From Opisthorchis felineus (lineage: Eukaryota; Platyhelminthes; Trematoda; Opisthorchiida; Opisthorchiidae): a stretch of DNA of 64,000 nucleotides. The translations under genes and the position numbers were made by a program. The DNA lies in assembly GCA_004794785.1 (NCBI GenBank), contig SJOL01001452.1, positions 62,001-126,000 on the forward strand, written 5' to 3'. Of the stretch, positions 9,501-21,500 are shown piece after piece (positions within the stretch are counted from its first letter, which is position 1; each line of letters starts with the position of its first letter). The notes under the pieces were generated by a model. The model worked only from the letters and a program-made list of their open reading frames with translations. It did not search any database and had not been told where the DNA came from.

Positions 9501-12500
9501 ATAGGCGCGAAGAACATTTTGCGTTGACACTGTGATGCAGGCATCCATATTTTGCTGCGACTCGCCTGCTCATAATCGACAGCTTTGCGTTTGCTTGATA
9601 ATACTGCACCAGACTTAGCACCACTTGGCAATTCCACATCCCGAAAACACTAGTGATACAAGTAAAAATTAAATTCTAGGAATGCATATGTTTCTGCTCA
9701 CCCATTCATTGCCAACTAAATTCCCCCTCTGTTAGGTTGCTCCAATTGACATGTTCACAGAGAAGAATACGGGAACCAATCTACCTGCCCAAATTGAATT
9801 ATATAGTACCGATGGGAACGAATACAACTTTCTGTTTATCGCAAAAGGTGGTGGATCTGCTAACAAAACGTTTCTGTATCAGCAGACCAAGGCACTCTTG
9901 AACCCCGAAAAACTGTATTCATTTATCAATGAAAAAATCAAGGTGCGTTGTCTTCGATTCCATCCATACCAGTTTCTAGACTCTTGGAACTGCAGCCTGC
10001 CCCCCGTACCATTTGGCTGTGGTTGTTGGTGGAACTTCGGCCGAGATGACACTGAAAACCGTGAAGTTGGCGTCTTGCAAGTACTTGGACAACTTACCCA
10101 CCTGCGGTTAGTTCTGTATACTTCTAAACAATGCGTAAAACAATAGGTGTATTGCTCTTAAAGTTTTCACGTGGATTGTTTTCTGCAAATTAGACAGGAA
10201 CCCTTGTTCCAAAAAAAGTGCTCAGCTGGTTCAAGCATCAATTCGTAAGCAGTTTGGAGTATGACAGTCTGTAAAAAACACTCCAAGAACCAAGTGAATG
10301 AGATCGTCAGTAAAACCACAAATGCCATTTCACATCGAGAAGTATGTTTCCTTTGCTCCATTCACTGCGCCACAGAAGTATAGGAAATGTTTAGCATAAT
10401 AGGATAGTTTGAAGACAACATTTAGATGTCCTTGCTGTGACTACCTTATCCTTACTAGTTGCACATTAGATCGGGTCGTAAGTCGTTAAAAGGGATTTAA
10501 TCATTTGTCCTCCCCGTTGCTTATTTGAAGGCCCTCACTGGGCATTTGCACTATGTAACTGAGGTACTTAAGCATACCACAACATGTCCATTGTATGACT
10601 TAATCAGTCGCTCTACCGCAGGTCACTGGACACATTCTTGCCGCCTAACTGCGCTTTTCATTTGAGGTGATATCATAACAAGGCAGTCAACTATGGCCCA
10701 AGACAAGAACGTATCTGACTGCTTTGCCGATAATGAACAGCGTATTCGTTTATCACCCAATAAATCGTGCAAACTGGCCTGGAATATCTGGCCTCATTGG
10801 CTAGGTGAGCTGTTGAGCTGAATTGGTTGAACGCGAGTGCCTTACATAGGCATTATGCTCCCAAGTTTTCTTTCGCGAGCAGTCGTTTGCCGAGGCACGT
10901 GTCACCATCGACTCTGTCAGTGAGTCAAACTAGTCAATATTCATCAGCCATTTTCTGCAGCAAATCAAAACGTGCACTTGGAATCAATTTATACGGCTTC
11001 CACATTCGATCATATAAGTGACTACCTTTTGTTTCACGGGATCGGTCTGGTATCTAGCTGCGACAGGTGGCATGACTGGAAAGACCATGGTAACGTGGGC
11101 TGGAATAATCGACTGAACGGTATGACCGGTGTGCATGTGGCCCTGTAGTTCCAGAGACAAGGCCGTATGTCTTCACTGGAGTGGCCAAATGAAGTAGCTA
11201 ACCGTATATTATCTCTCCGTCTATACATCACTAGGACTCTGGGTGTGACATTGTGTGATGTTGCAACAGTTCTAATCGTTTGAGGCGAAAGGGAATCGCC
11301 ACACAAATGTTTTAATAGACTTGACTATCACGCTTTTGCTTTACAGAAATGCGGAATCCTCCTTCTTCTAGAGTACAGTCCCTTTGCTATCCTTCCAAAC
11401 TAAACTTTCATGTTTCTTCTCGTGCGTTCATATGTCTATTGCGACGACTGCAGCGGCAGAACCACCTAGGTGCCGAACATGCCTCATGTGGGACATGCGT
11501 TGAGTATTGCTTACCGTCCATTACCTCCCACGCTACGTCATGCCTATTAGCTGCTACTATGCACAACCTAAGGTGCGTTATCTGACCGAGTCAACTAAGC
11601 GCTAGCGACTCCAGCGTTCAATCCACCACATGTCGCTCCAACAAGACGGGACTCACTTGACGTGGTCATTCGTGGGGAAACACCATGCGTGGATATCAGC
11701 TGCCATCCGTTTTCTCTTCGTTCAGCTGTGGCATCCTTTCAGTGTATAGCTACCATGCTACCCGAAGGAAGCACGAGGGCTGGCATACTGCCAGGTTGCC
11801 CAAGCCTAGACATGAGAAGTCGAGATGCAGAGGTCGGATTCGAACCACGGACCTTCTGTTCAGTAGATTCGCGCTCTAACCACTGAGCCATCTCGCCTCA
11901 AGCCCTCAGAACTGAACTGGCGCATATCCCTCCTCAAGCGTGACGCTGCTCTTCTTCCCGACAAGCTTCCACCTGCTATACTCAAGAACCATGGTGAATT
12001 CCTCAGTCAGTGCCTTCTCCCTCATTTGCGTCCATCTGGATAAAGGAGGCCACCCAGAGTCGATAGTAGTGCCCACCGCCAAAGAGAGTACTCACGGCGA
12101 ATGTAGAAACCACAAGAACGTCAGTCAGACTCCTGTGTAACAGCGCTTCTGACATCGCTGATTATTCATTTTCTTAAGCTGACAGGCGGATTACGTACCA
12201 GCGAACATCAAGCGATTTTTAAGCTGGGCAGAGGCCGTGTCTAGGTCTGTACGCTGTGACAGTATCCCAGCCCACGTAAAAACGAATCGCACTGTCAGAG
12301 ATAAACTCATGTTGCGTTGACCGTCGCCTGGTAGTATCAGCCGGGCTACCTTACTTGCTGCTTACAGCAGGGCGGGCAAACCAAAACAGTCCACTAATGA
12401 CACCTACCTTCTCTTTGACATATTCGTTCTTTCCCTCCGTATCCCATCGCTAGCGATATCTTCGTAGGCTCTTTAAGAACTGACAGATCCATCGTCGGCT

Positions 12501-15500
12501 GTAGACCAGGTGGCTGTTGATACGAGCTTGGCAATTTGCGTGCAGATGTTTGGTCACCATTAATGATGTCCCAACGATTGATGCCAACATGTCTGCTAGC
12601 AAATGGCCAAGTTTGACAAACTGGTAAACAGCCACCTGAGCTACACCCAATTAACGTCCCCGAGCAACCAATATTTCAACATTACCAGATCCATTCGTAG
12701 CCCATTACTGTCAGCTGCGATATGTAGGCTTTATTCCGCCACGGCTTGAAATCATTCCTCAAACCTTGATGCTTAGTTCATCTGACAGCCTTCAGCGTGT
12801 GCACTCTGAAACAAGTCGGACAACAGGTTGCCCTTGCGTGTACGTCTAACTCGGTTTCCATTGACATGTGCTGTCTCTCTGAAACGAGGATTCAAGAGCT
12901 AAGGGCGGTTGTTGAAATGACCTCATCATTTTCCCCTCGCTTCTGGTTGTGCATCTCCGGGTGGTCGTATAAGAACGAAGTGGAGACGCAAGGACAACGG
13001 CGAAGGCCTACTGCAGCTATGTGCCGCAGACTTTCTGTGCAAACTTAACTTCCGTAACAGCCGAAGCCGCTTGGCCACATGGTGCCCTAGCCTGCGACCC
13101 AGATTCCAACACAGGTAGACCACATCGCCATTAGCCACAGGTCAGTTGCTGACTGTTGCCTATGTGGAATCGGATCACGTACTTGTTCGCTCTGCTTCTT
13201 GTTGCGCTTTTCAGTGGTGCGCACATCTCGCCCAGCCATTGAGAAGCTCTCCGACGCTAATTTGAAACAAGTGTACCAGAAGCATCTACTGAAGCCCCTT
13301 TCGGACAACACGTCTTCTGATGTTGACTCTTACTGGAAGGTATTGTCCACAGCCATGCAAGATGCTGGGCACTCTGCCTGTGTAGCGGGGCAACCAACTA
13401 CACCTAGGCACTAGATCTTGAGTAACACTCCAAAATTGTCCGAAGCTCGAACACCTATTCCTTCTGGTCGAGAGCACAATACCTCTAGACGAGCTGTCAG
13501 ATTTCAAGCGAAAAAGAGCGTCTGCGCGGATCGAGGAGCACAATGGATTGAGAAAGCTGAATAGATGAAGGAGGCGAGAAACTGGAAATGTGCGTAAACT
13601 GTCCCAGCTAATACGCACCACGGGCTTAAAGAAGCCTCTGGTGAACGAAACAATTACTGATAGCAACCACTCGCTTATCTGTGAAAAAGAAGAGCGCCTG
13701 AATAGTTGGACTGAACACTTTCAAGACCAATTCAACTGGCCCTCTGCAGTTACTCAGCTGGATTCCAAACCGCCAACGCAGCCCTGGGCAGTGAACTTGG
13801 AGCCCTTGACAGCTTCCGAAATAAGCAAATGCCTTCTGTTCGTCAAGCGTCACCGATCTGCTGGTCCTGACGAACTCCCATCCGCTTTGTTCAAAGGTGG
13901 AGGTGAAATCCTCAGTCGGTGCTTATCTAACTTGTTTGCCGCAATTTGACCAAAAGAAATCGCCCCAATCAACATAAAAGTGCCAGTTTGCTTGAACTGC
14001 GTTGTGACCAGACTCTTCGCGTTGCTTTGACGTCTTCTTACGAAGGCGCGTGAAGATGGGACCCGTGAATAGCAAGCAGGACTCCGGCCTGGAAGGAGCT
14101 GTGTGGACTACACCTTTACAGTCCGTCAAGTGTCAAAGCTAAGGCATACGTTTAGGCACCCTACAATCTTCGTGTTCCTTAACTTTAAGAGTGCATTCGA
14201 TTCTGTCAGCTGGTTTCTTTTTGAACAAGCTTTCGCAACAGGTTGTTCCCCGGAATTCCATGGGCATCATGCGCTGTTTGTATCCACATAGTTATGGGCG
14301 CGTGAGAATGTGTAGGATGCTCTCCAAAAGCTTTCCTACAGGGCAGTGGTGTCCGACAAGGATGTCCATTTTCTCCATTTTGTTTGCTGTCGTTATTGGT
14401 GAGATAATGGGGCTTACACTATAAGGTCTCAAAAACTTGAGTGTTCGGATCTCTCCGAGCGAGTATCTTGTGGACCTTGAGTGTGCAGACAACTTCGTTC
14501 TCATTTTTGATAAAAGAGCAGGAAGCTCTAGCGTTGCTTAAAGATCCAACCTAGCTCATTCAGTCCTTTGGCATGTGCTTTGTGCCCACAAAGTGCAATG
14601 TCATGCTGCAGGGTGTACAATCTTTGAACATGCCTCTGAGAATTCAAGTGATACTGAGGTTTGCGGAACACTATCTCGAAAGTTGGGTTAGCTCTGACGG
14701 TAGTGTGACAGACGAGGTGAACGCACGAATCTCGAAGGCCAGAATTGCGGGGGATATGGGACATCTTCAGGTATTTGGTCACCGTTGTCTCAGAACTATT
14801 GCTGTAGTCGACTGAAACCAACGGACTCGTACTGGTGATCAGGAGACGGGTTTTCGGTAAAGCAGATGGTACATCACTCGAGCAATGCATCTAGCATTGC
14901 ATTGGCCGGACCATGTGTTACGCCTGCCTAGTTCGGAGTGGCGGATGTCTAGTGAATGGAGTTTGACATGGCTGAAGGGAGTGAATGATGTTACGAAAAG
15001 TTTGGTTGCTTTTATTTCTCTCCGCCTTCCAGGGTAGGATCCACGTGACCCTCCTGTTTGGTTTGAAACTGAACGATGTGGCGGCTAACCGATGTCAGTG
15101 GCGTTTAGGCTGTCAGTTTCTATCCAGATTGTCTGATGGAGTGCTGGGGATGTAGGCTTGGGCAACCCCTGTCTAGGCTTGGGCAACCTGGCAGTATCCC
15201 AGCCCTCGTGCTTCCTTCTGGTAGCATGGAAGTTAGGCACCGAAAGGGTGCTACAGCTGAACGATTTTTTTTGGGGATGTAGGCACGTGGGATGTTTATT
15301 GTAGGCTAGCCCTGAGTCCCCTCCCTGTCCCATTTCTTCCTTCAGATCATTATATGGCTTTATTCAAATAAATTGACGTGGTTGTAAGACACTGAAACGT
15401 CAGTGTTCTCGTTGCTTTCAACGATGCTAATGACGTGCGAAAGTCCGGAAGGTTGATGTGGTATTTGTTCGACGAGTCTAGTTAATTCTGTCACTGCACG

Positions 15501-18500
15501 ATGCGGAACTTTATTAATTGTAATAATAATAGTTCAACTGTGGCGCGGTTTCCTTGCATACTTGCCGTACAACTCGAGGGAGATACTGCCAAGTTTCCGA
15601 AATGCAGGGTTGGGTTCGTACCACAGGTCAATAGTTTCGTGCCGCAACCGGTGAGCTACCTCGAGCTCTGTGGACTATTACGATTCGAGGTTAGTTTTCC
15701 ATCGCTTAAGGGGGCTGGGATATTTTGATCCATTGAAGACGTATAGTGAGGCGGTTCTAGCATCGTCGAAGAGTTTTCAGCAAACTTATGATTAGTGTAT
15801 TACGTCTATACATGTATCGCGATATCTCGAATATCGTACCAACTGAAAATGTCAACATGGGACTTGACCGTAGGCAGTGTTTTAATCTTTACTAGAAACG
15901 TGCGACCAACTCCTAAAGTCAGCTTTTGTTGGAATTATTGACGGATCCGCTTCGGCACGTTTATAACTTGCATTTTCGCTGGTGCCTATTTTGCTCTTTC
16001 TGGCCCCATAGCCCATTGTACGGTACGTCCTATTTGTAAACGAGCACTGCTCACGCGTTTCTGCTGCGTGCATTGTTTCTTATTAGGTAATGAACACGGA
16101 CGGGCATTCCGAGATCTAGATGCTGAGGCTCATGTGTTGGAGTTGACGCGCAAGCTTGGCATTGGTGCTCAGTTCGGTGGGAAGTACTTCTGTCATGATG
16201 TTCGTGTTGTTCGTCTACCCAGGCACGGTGCCTCGTGTCCTGTTGGCATTGGAGTTTCTTGCTCTGCTGATAGACAGGTGCGTTTTATGTCTCTGTTCTT
16301 CATGCAGAGAGAATGTGCACGAGTCAGGTATTTTGTCCAGAATTTCCTGCATTTCTTTAACGCCTGACTTCATTAGTCATTAAGGCGACAAACCTATGGT
16401 GTCAGAAGCCCACATGAACTGTTCGTTTGTGTATCGGAGCAAAGCTGCACTGTCAGCGATGTGTTATAGTCGCTTATACACATTATTGTTTTACCTTTCC
16501 AAGACGTCTGGTAAGATTACTTTCGGGACATCCCGATCTCTCGTTTTTGGTCGTTCATTACGGGATGCTTCTTCACCAGCGAATAATTATGGATGTTTTT
16601 GTGCATTTCAAACGACTGATTGTGCCCAATTTTCCTTTTTCTTGATCCATCATGACTCCTAGGTTTGAGGATTATCCTGTACAGAGCGATTCTCATGTGC
16701 TCTGCATGTACTCATCGACCAATTTTCTAGTGTCTCTATATCGGAACGCAGTTAACTTGCCGGCCAATTTATTTTACCCCGGGGCTACTCTTCAAGGTGT
16801 TCAGTGCTTTGAAGCCCTAAGCTCGAGCCCGTGCCACCTCTCAGAACCTAATTTTGAATTAATCTTAGCCCTTTAATTGACCTTCCATTGAACACCGTAC
16901 CATCCAGTTGCCCTTTATTATTATTATCCCAAACCGTGTTTCCCCTGGATTCATTCCTTCTGACCGTCTAAACATCTACTCATCTCTCTTAGATACTGGG
17001 GCGAATTACTGCCGATGGTGTGTTTCTGGAACAAATGGAGACTGATCCATCAAAGTACTTGCCTGATCCAGACACTGAGAAACTCTCGACTGACGTTGTC
17101 AAAGTCGACCTGAACCAACCGATGGATAAAGTTTTGGCAGTATTGTCGAAGCACCCAATCCGAACGAGAGTTTCGCTCACCGGTACCTTGGTGGTGGCTC
17201 GTGATGCCGCTCACGCCAAAATCAAAGTGAGGAGTAGCTCTTGTAAGCCATTGATAGGCAAACGTTCCCTACTCGCGGTCTGTGCTAGGCACTTCTCGAC
17301 AACAATGATAATTAGTTGTGACGTGAGGTGTTTGCAAATTTTTTTTCGGTGATTGGCAGATTGTTCCGCCTACTGTTATAATCTCTACTCGTCGCAACGC
17401 TTTAAACATGCATTTCAACGTGTGTTGTTGAAAAACCACAGTTCATCACGTTACTTCGTAGAATGAGTTGCTAAACTCGTTAGACACAGGTATTGTGTCA
17501 TCAAAGAATGGGAGTGTATGCTTTGTCTCCCGTTTGTCTACACCCTTTTACCGCCTTGGTTGGTGGATGTTTGGGAAGGTAACTTCAACGCTCGAGAGTT
17601 AGCTCGCATTTTTAACGGACCTTTGGAACTGAATCTGCCTGTAACAACTCCAAGGGTCAGCCGTACGTGTGGACTGACCAGTCTGGCTTTCATTTCGCAC
17701 CTTTCTGGGGGGAATTCAATCATGGAGGAGAGGCGAACCCATCACTTAGGTCAAGTAATTCTTAGTTTGCTGACTTGGCACTCCGGCATTATTTTCCTGT
17801 AAAGACTTTACTGCTGTTTTAGGTAGACACCAGTGTACTCACCGGGTTTTTCGAAAGCAGGACACGTGGTTCACATGAGGCTTGTTCTGCTATGTTTCTC
17901 AGCTTTAAAACTTCAGCTGTAAGTGAAGTAAACCTATATTGAAAGGTCAGTCAACACGGATCGCTTGATATTGGCAGCGTGATTTAAGGACTACTTGTGC
18001 AATATTCTATTCAAGTGTAAGTTACGGTGTGTGTCAGCCACGGCTTGCCGAACCATGTCTTCACTATCAACTGAAAAGTCGCGCGTCGGTAAGGTCCACA
18101 CTGCTAGTGAATTCCTGTAGGGATGAATCAGCTTTACTTTGTTCCTCCAGTTTTCAGCACAGAATGAATGGAAGCCCAGTTTTAACTTCTGTATCTCCTC
18201 AAGAGCCACGAACAAAACGGTAGCAGCTGGAATCTACCTGGGCACAAGGTTTATGTCTGATTGACTGGCTGACTGAACGCGAGCCAAACTTCACACGGGC
18301 ACAAGACAAACAGGTGCCTCTTCAGGCATATCAACATGACTCCACTGGGGTTTCAAGATAACCGAATAAACCTCTTTGACAGTATAAAGACGCACCTGAC
18401 TTTAAACTGCGTGAACCAGAATTATCCCTTATTATTCAGTGTACCTGTCTACAAACACTACCTCAATTAAACCGTCCAACCATAGATTGAATTTCAGACA

Positions 18501-21500
18501 AGAACATACGGCTTGAGTTACATATTCTTGTCAATAAAGTTCTCGGCTTCTAAAGCCCTTCGGTCGACTAGAAATGCTCTTATATCGTATTGGTCGAATA
18601 TGGCCACCGAATGTTGATGAGCTCGTCCGACTTTTCCGTCCAGCCCGTTTTACCTCTTGTCAAAGCTTGCCCTCACGGCTATTGGCTAGAATATCAGAAC
18701 TTATCATAAACAAGGAGGAAAGAACGGCGGGTTAGCTGCTAAACAAATGACTGCGAACGCCGATATCAGAGCCCTACAGCGTTAACTGTAAGCCGTCCAG
18801 TCAAACTGATTGTCAGTCATTTCGAAGGAAATGGAGCTCTAAGAGGGAGATTGGTTCATCTCAGTCTAGATAATTGTTGACCAGCAGCGATACATTACTT
18901 CTACCACGGTGATCGCTATAGTAACCACTTGAGCCTGATATTGAACACGATCCCTGAGTGACTTTGACGTAGTTTGACAGTTTTTTGTCCATCGAATTTG
19001 TTCGCCTTTGTCCAGCTTACATTCACTCAAGTCGTACTTGTATTATGATTTGTTCTTTGACCGTCTTCTAAAGTTTTTGTTTTTGGATGGTTACTTACAG
19101 GAGCGTTTGGATGCCGGAGAAGCAATGCCTCAGTACATGCGCGACCACCCCGTATATTATGCCGGTCCTGCCAAGACACCAAAGGGTTATGCCAGCGGCT
19201 CTTTCGGGCCAACAACTGCTGGCCGGATGGATGCTTATGTGGATCAGTTCCAAAAGGCTGGTGGTAGCAAAATAATGTTGGCGAAGGGCAATCGATCCAG
19301 ACAAGTGAGTCTGCTCATTTTGGTGTGGTTTCATGAGCTAATTCGTGTGGAGTTTTTTTCAATGACAATGACTAGTTCGTATACGCATAACTATGATACG
19401 CTTTGACTAAATCCAAAATTTTTATCTGATTTTTCTAGGTGACAGAAGCTTGCAAAAAATATGGAGGTTTCTATCTCGGTTCCATTGGTGGACCAGCTGC
19501 TATTTTGGCAAAGAATTGCATCAAAAAGGTGGAGGTTTTGGAATACCCGGAACTTGGTGCGTTTCCATTTCCTTCACTTCGTAAGAAATATCCATGGATA
19601 CATGCAACTTGCTTAATTTTGAGGCCAAAAACGATTAGCCTGGAAGTTATTCTGGATAAAAATTTGCCTGGTCGATGGCCGGTAGAAAAAGTTGATGAGT
19701 TTGCCAGCGCAGATCCTTCAGTCATATCACCAGTGCCTTATCGACATATGACCGTCAGTTCTTAAAGCACTCTATCGACACAGCTTCCACGCAGATCGAA
19801 CACCCAGGGGGGCTGAAATGCGATCAAGTCGCTCGAGTTTGGACAGGAGCAGTCGAAAGTTGTTAGGTTGGGTTCGAATCAAGAACCGATGGTTTTTTGG
19901 CGGCCATTCGGCGATACTCGCTGTACCGGTTTTCAAGACCAGCATTATCTCACTTTCATATTGCTCAGTTCTTGCCATAATCCTGTCAGTTTGATGGCAT
20001 CGTAACACTTGTCAACTTATCGGAGATGTCATTCACTATGTAGTAGAGGAGCTCACCAACTAACTCTTAGACAACATTCAATTGGGGTGTGTGATTGTTG
20101 TTCGTTACAAAGGGACGCATCGGGAACTACCTACACTCGTGATTTGGAGCTGTAGATGAAAACGCGCATTTCTCTTTGCGTTCTGCTTGCTGGTATCCAG
20201 AGCAGTGCCTGAAAAGTGGACATCTGTGGACACTCGACAGGCCACAGTTGACTTTTGTAGAGAGGAATGAGTTACTAAGACCAATCATAGTCAATGAGTT
20301 TCTGGATTTGCCTTTTTTGTGCATGGTTTTCATTCATTGCCATCCCGAAAGGATACTTGTTCAAGAAGGGATTACATTTAGCTGTAACACCTAGCCACCA
20401 TGCTACCCGATGGAAGCCCGAGGGCTGATATACTGTCAGGTTGCCCAAGCCTAGACAGCAGTAGTCGAGGTGCAGAGGTTGGGTTCGTACCACCGACCTT
20501 CCGGTCAGTAAGTTGGCTCCTTAGGCACTGAGCTATCTCGGGCTCCCCAAGAGACAAGGAACTGGCCAGTCAGGTTGCAACTCTTAATGTTCGTCTGCCC
20601 CACCTCAGCGGAAAGTGCAACTTTGACTACTTAGTTGCTGGACAGTTAGACAGTAGCAGTTATCTTACTTTGGATATCAGTCAGTGCCGATGGTCCAGTG
20701 TCAGGATGTACCTTTAAGTGGAAGTCTGAAGGGCAAGTACTGACGATTAGAATCATTCAGTCCCTTAGAGTTGATCCAAAAAAATCGGTCGTAGGACGAT
20801 CCTACGCATGAGTGTGAAATATACCGGTGTTATTTCGTCTAACGAAAAGTCATACTTCACTCGCATGGTCGAAGGCCGGAAAACCTAAGTGGGATCATCC
20901 GTGTTAAACAAGCTTCCTCTCAGGCGTTATTGGGATGGCGTCACAACACTATATGCGATCACTCTGAAAAACGATTTTTCGCAGCAGTTGGGGAAATATG
21001 AGTGCAAGTTGCGAAGTATAGACAGGTTTTCCGTAAATTTCAGAAAATTGTCCAACCAGTGATTGCGTTAGACGACGGGGAAATTGCGTAGAAAACATAG
21101 AGGAGCTAGATTTTTCTGCAAAATTGAATCGTGAAGAGCAGTTCTTCGTGGGTACCGAAACAACACACGTTGAATTTTTATGTTTTCTGTTCCTTTATCT
21201 CTGCATGTACTATCTTGTTCAACAAGAGTAAAGTGTATTCCAAAAAGTGACCGGTGCCTTGGGAACTAGTTTCATTCTCTTTTACCTGTCAACCACGATG
21301 ACCGGATCCCGTGTTACTTCTGGCAAGTTATCAGAACAAATCCCAACTGCTTCATGTAGGTCTAGTGGACAATTGGCCGCTTGATTGCTGGACAACGTTT
21401 CACTTTCGACACAAGCCTCGTTAAGCCAAGCTACAAGGTCGCTCAAGTTCTAAGGAGGTTTACTTCATAACAGTTTTGTGTTCGCGAAAAAATCATGTGC

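Larger units (their letters stand above)
12780..15385 (+). mobile_element. RTE-type LINE, degenerate copy B
   Basis: Nearly full-length but dead retrotransposon in FH intron 5. From 12797 the frame reads [14 protein letters not shown]...[14 protein letters not shown], the start of an RTE endonuclease with its SETRI Glu. Near 13010, [14 protein letters not shown] is a later endonuclease block. The RT runs from 13590 ([19 protein letters not shown]). Motif A is seen at about 14167-14212 ([16 protein letters not shown]) and [11 protein letters not shown] near 14350. A decayed YADD (CADN) lies near 14480, and the [11 protein letters not shown] tail near 15075. Frameshifts and stops are frequent. 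The 3'UTR carries a nested SINE. Confidence 0.82.

Noticed and set aside
11820..11897. Functional tRNA gene on the minus strand
   Set aside because: The B box is intact, but the same SINE body follows directly and the anticodon stem does not pair.
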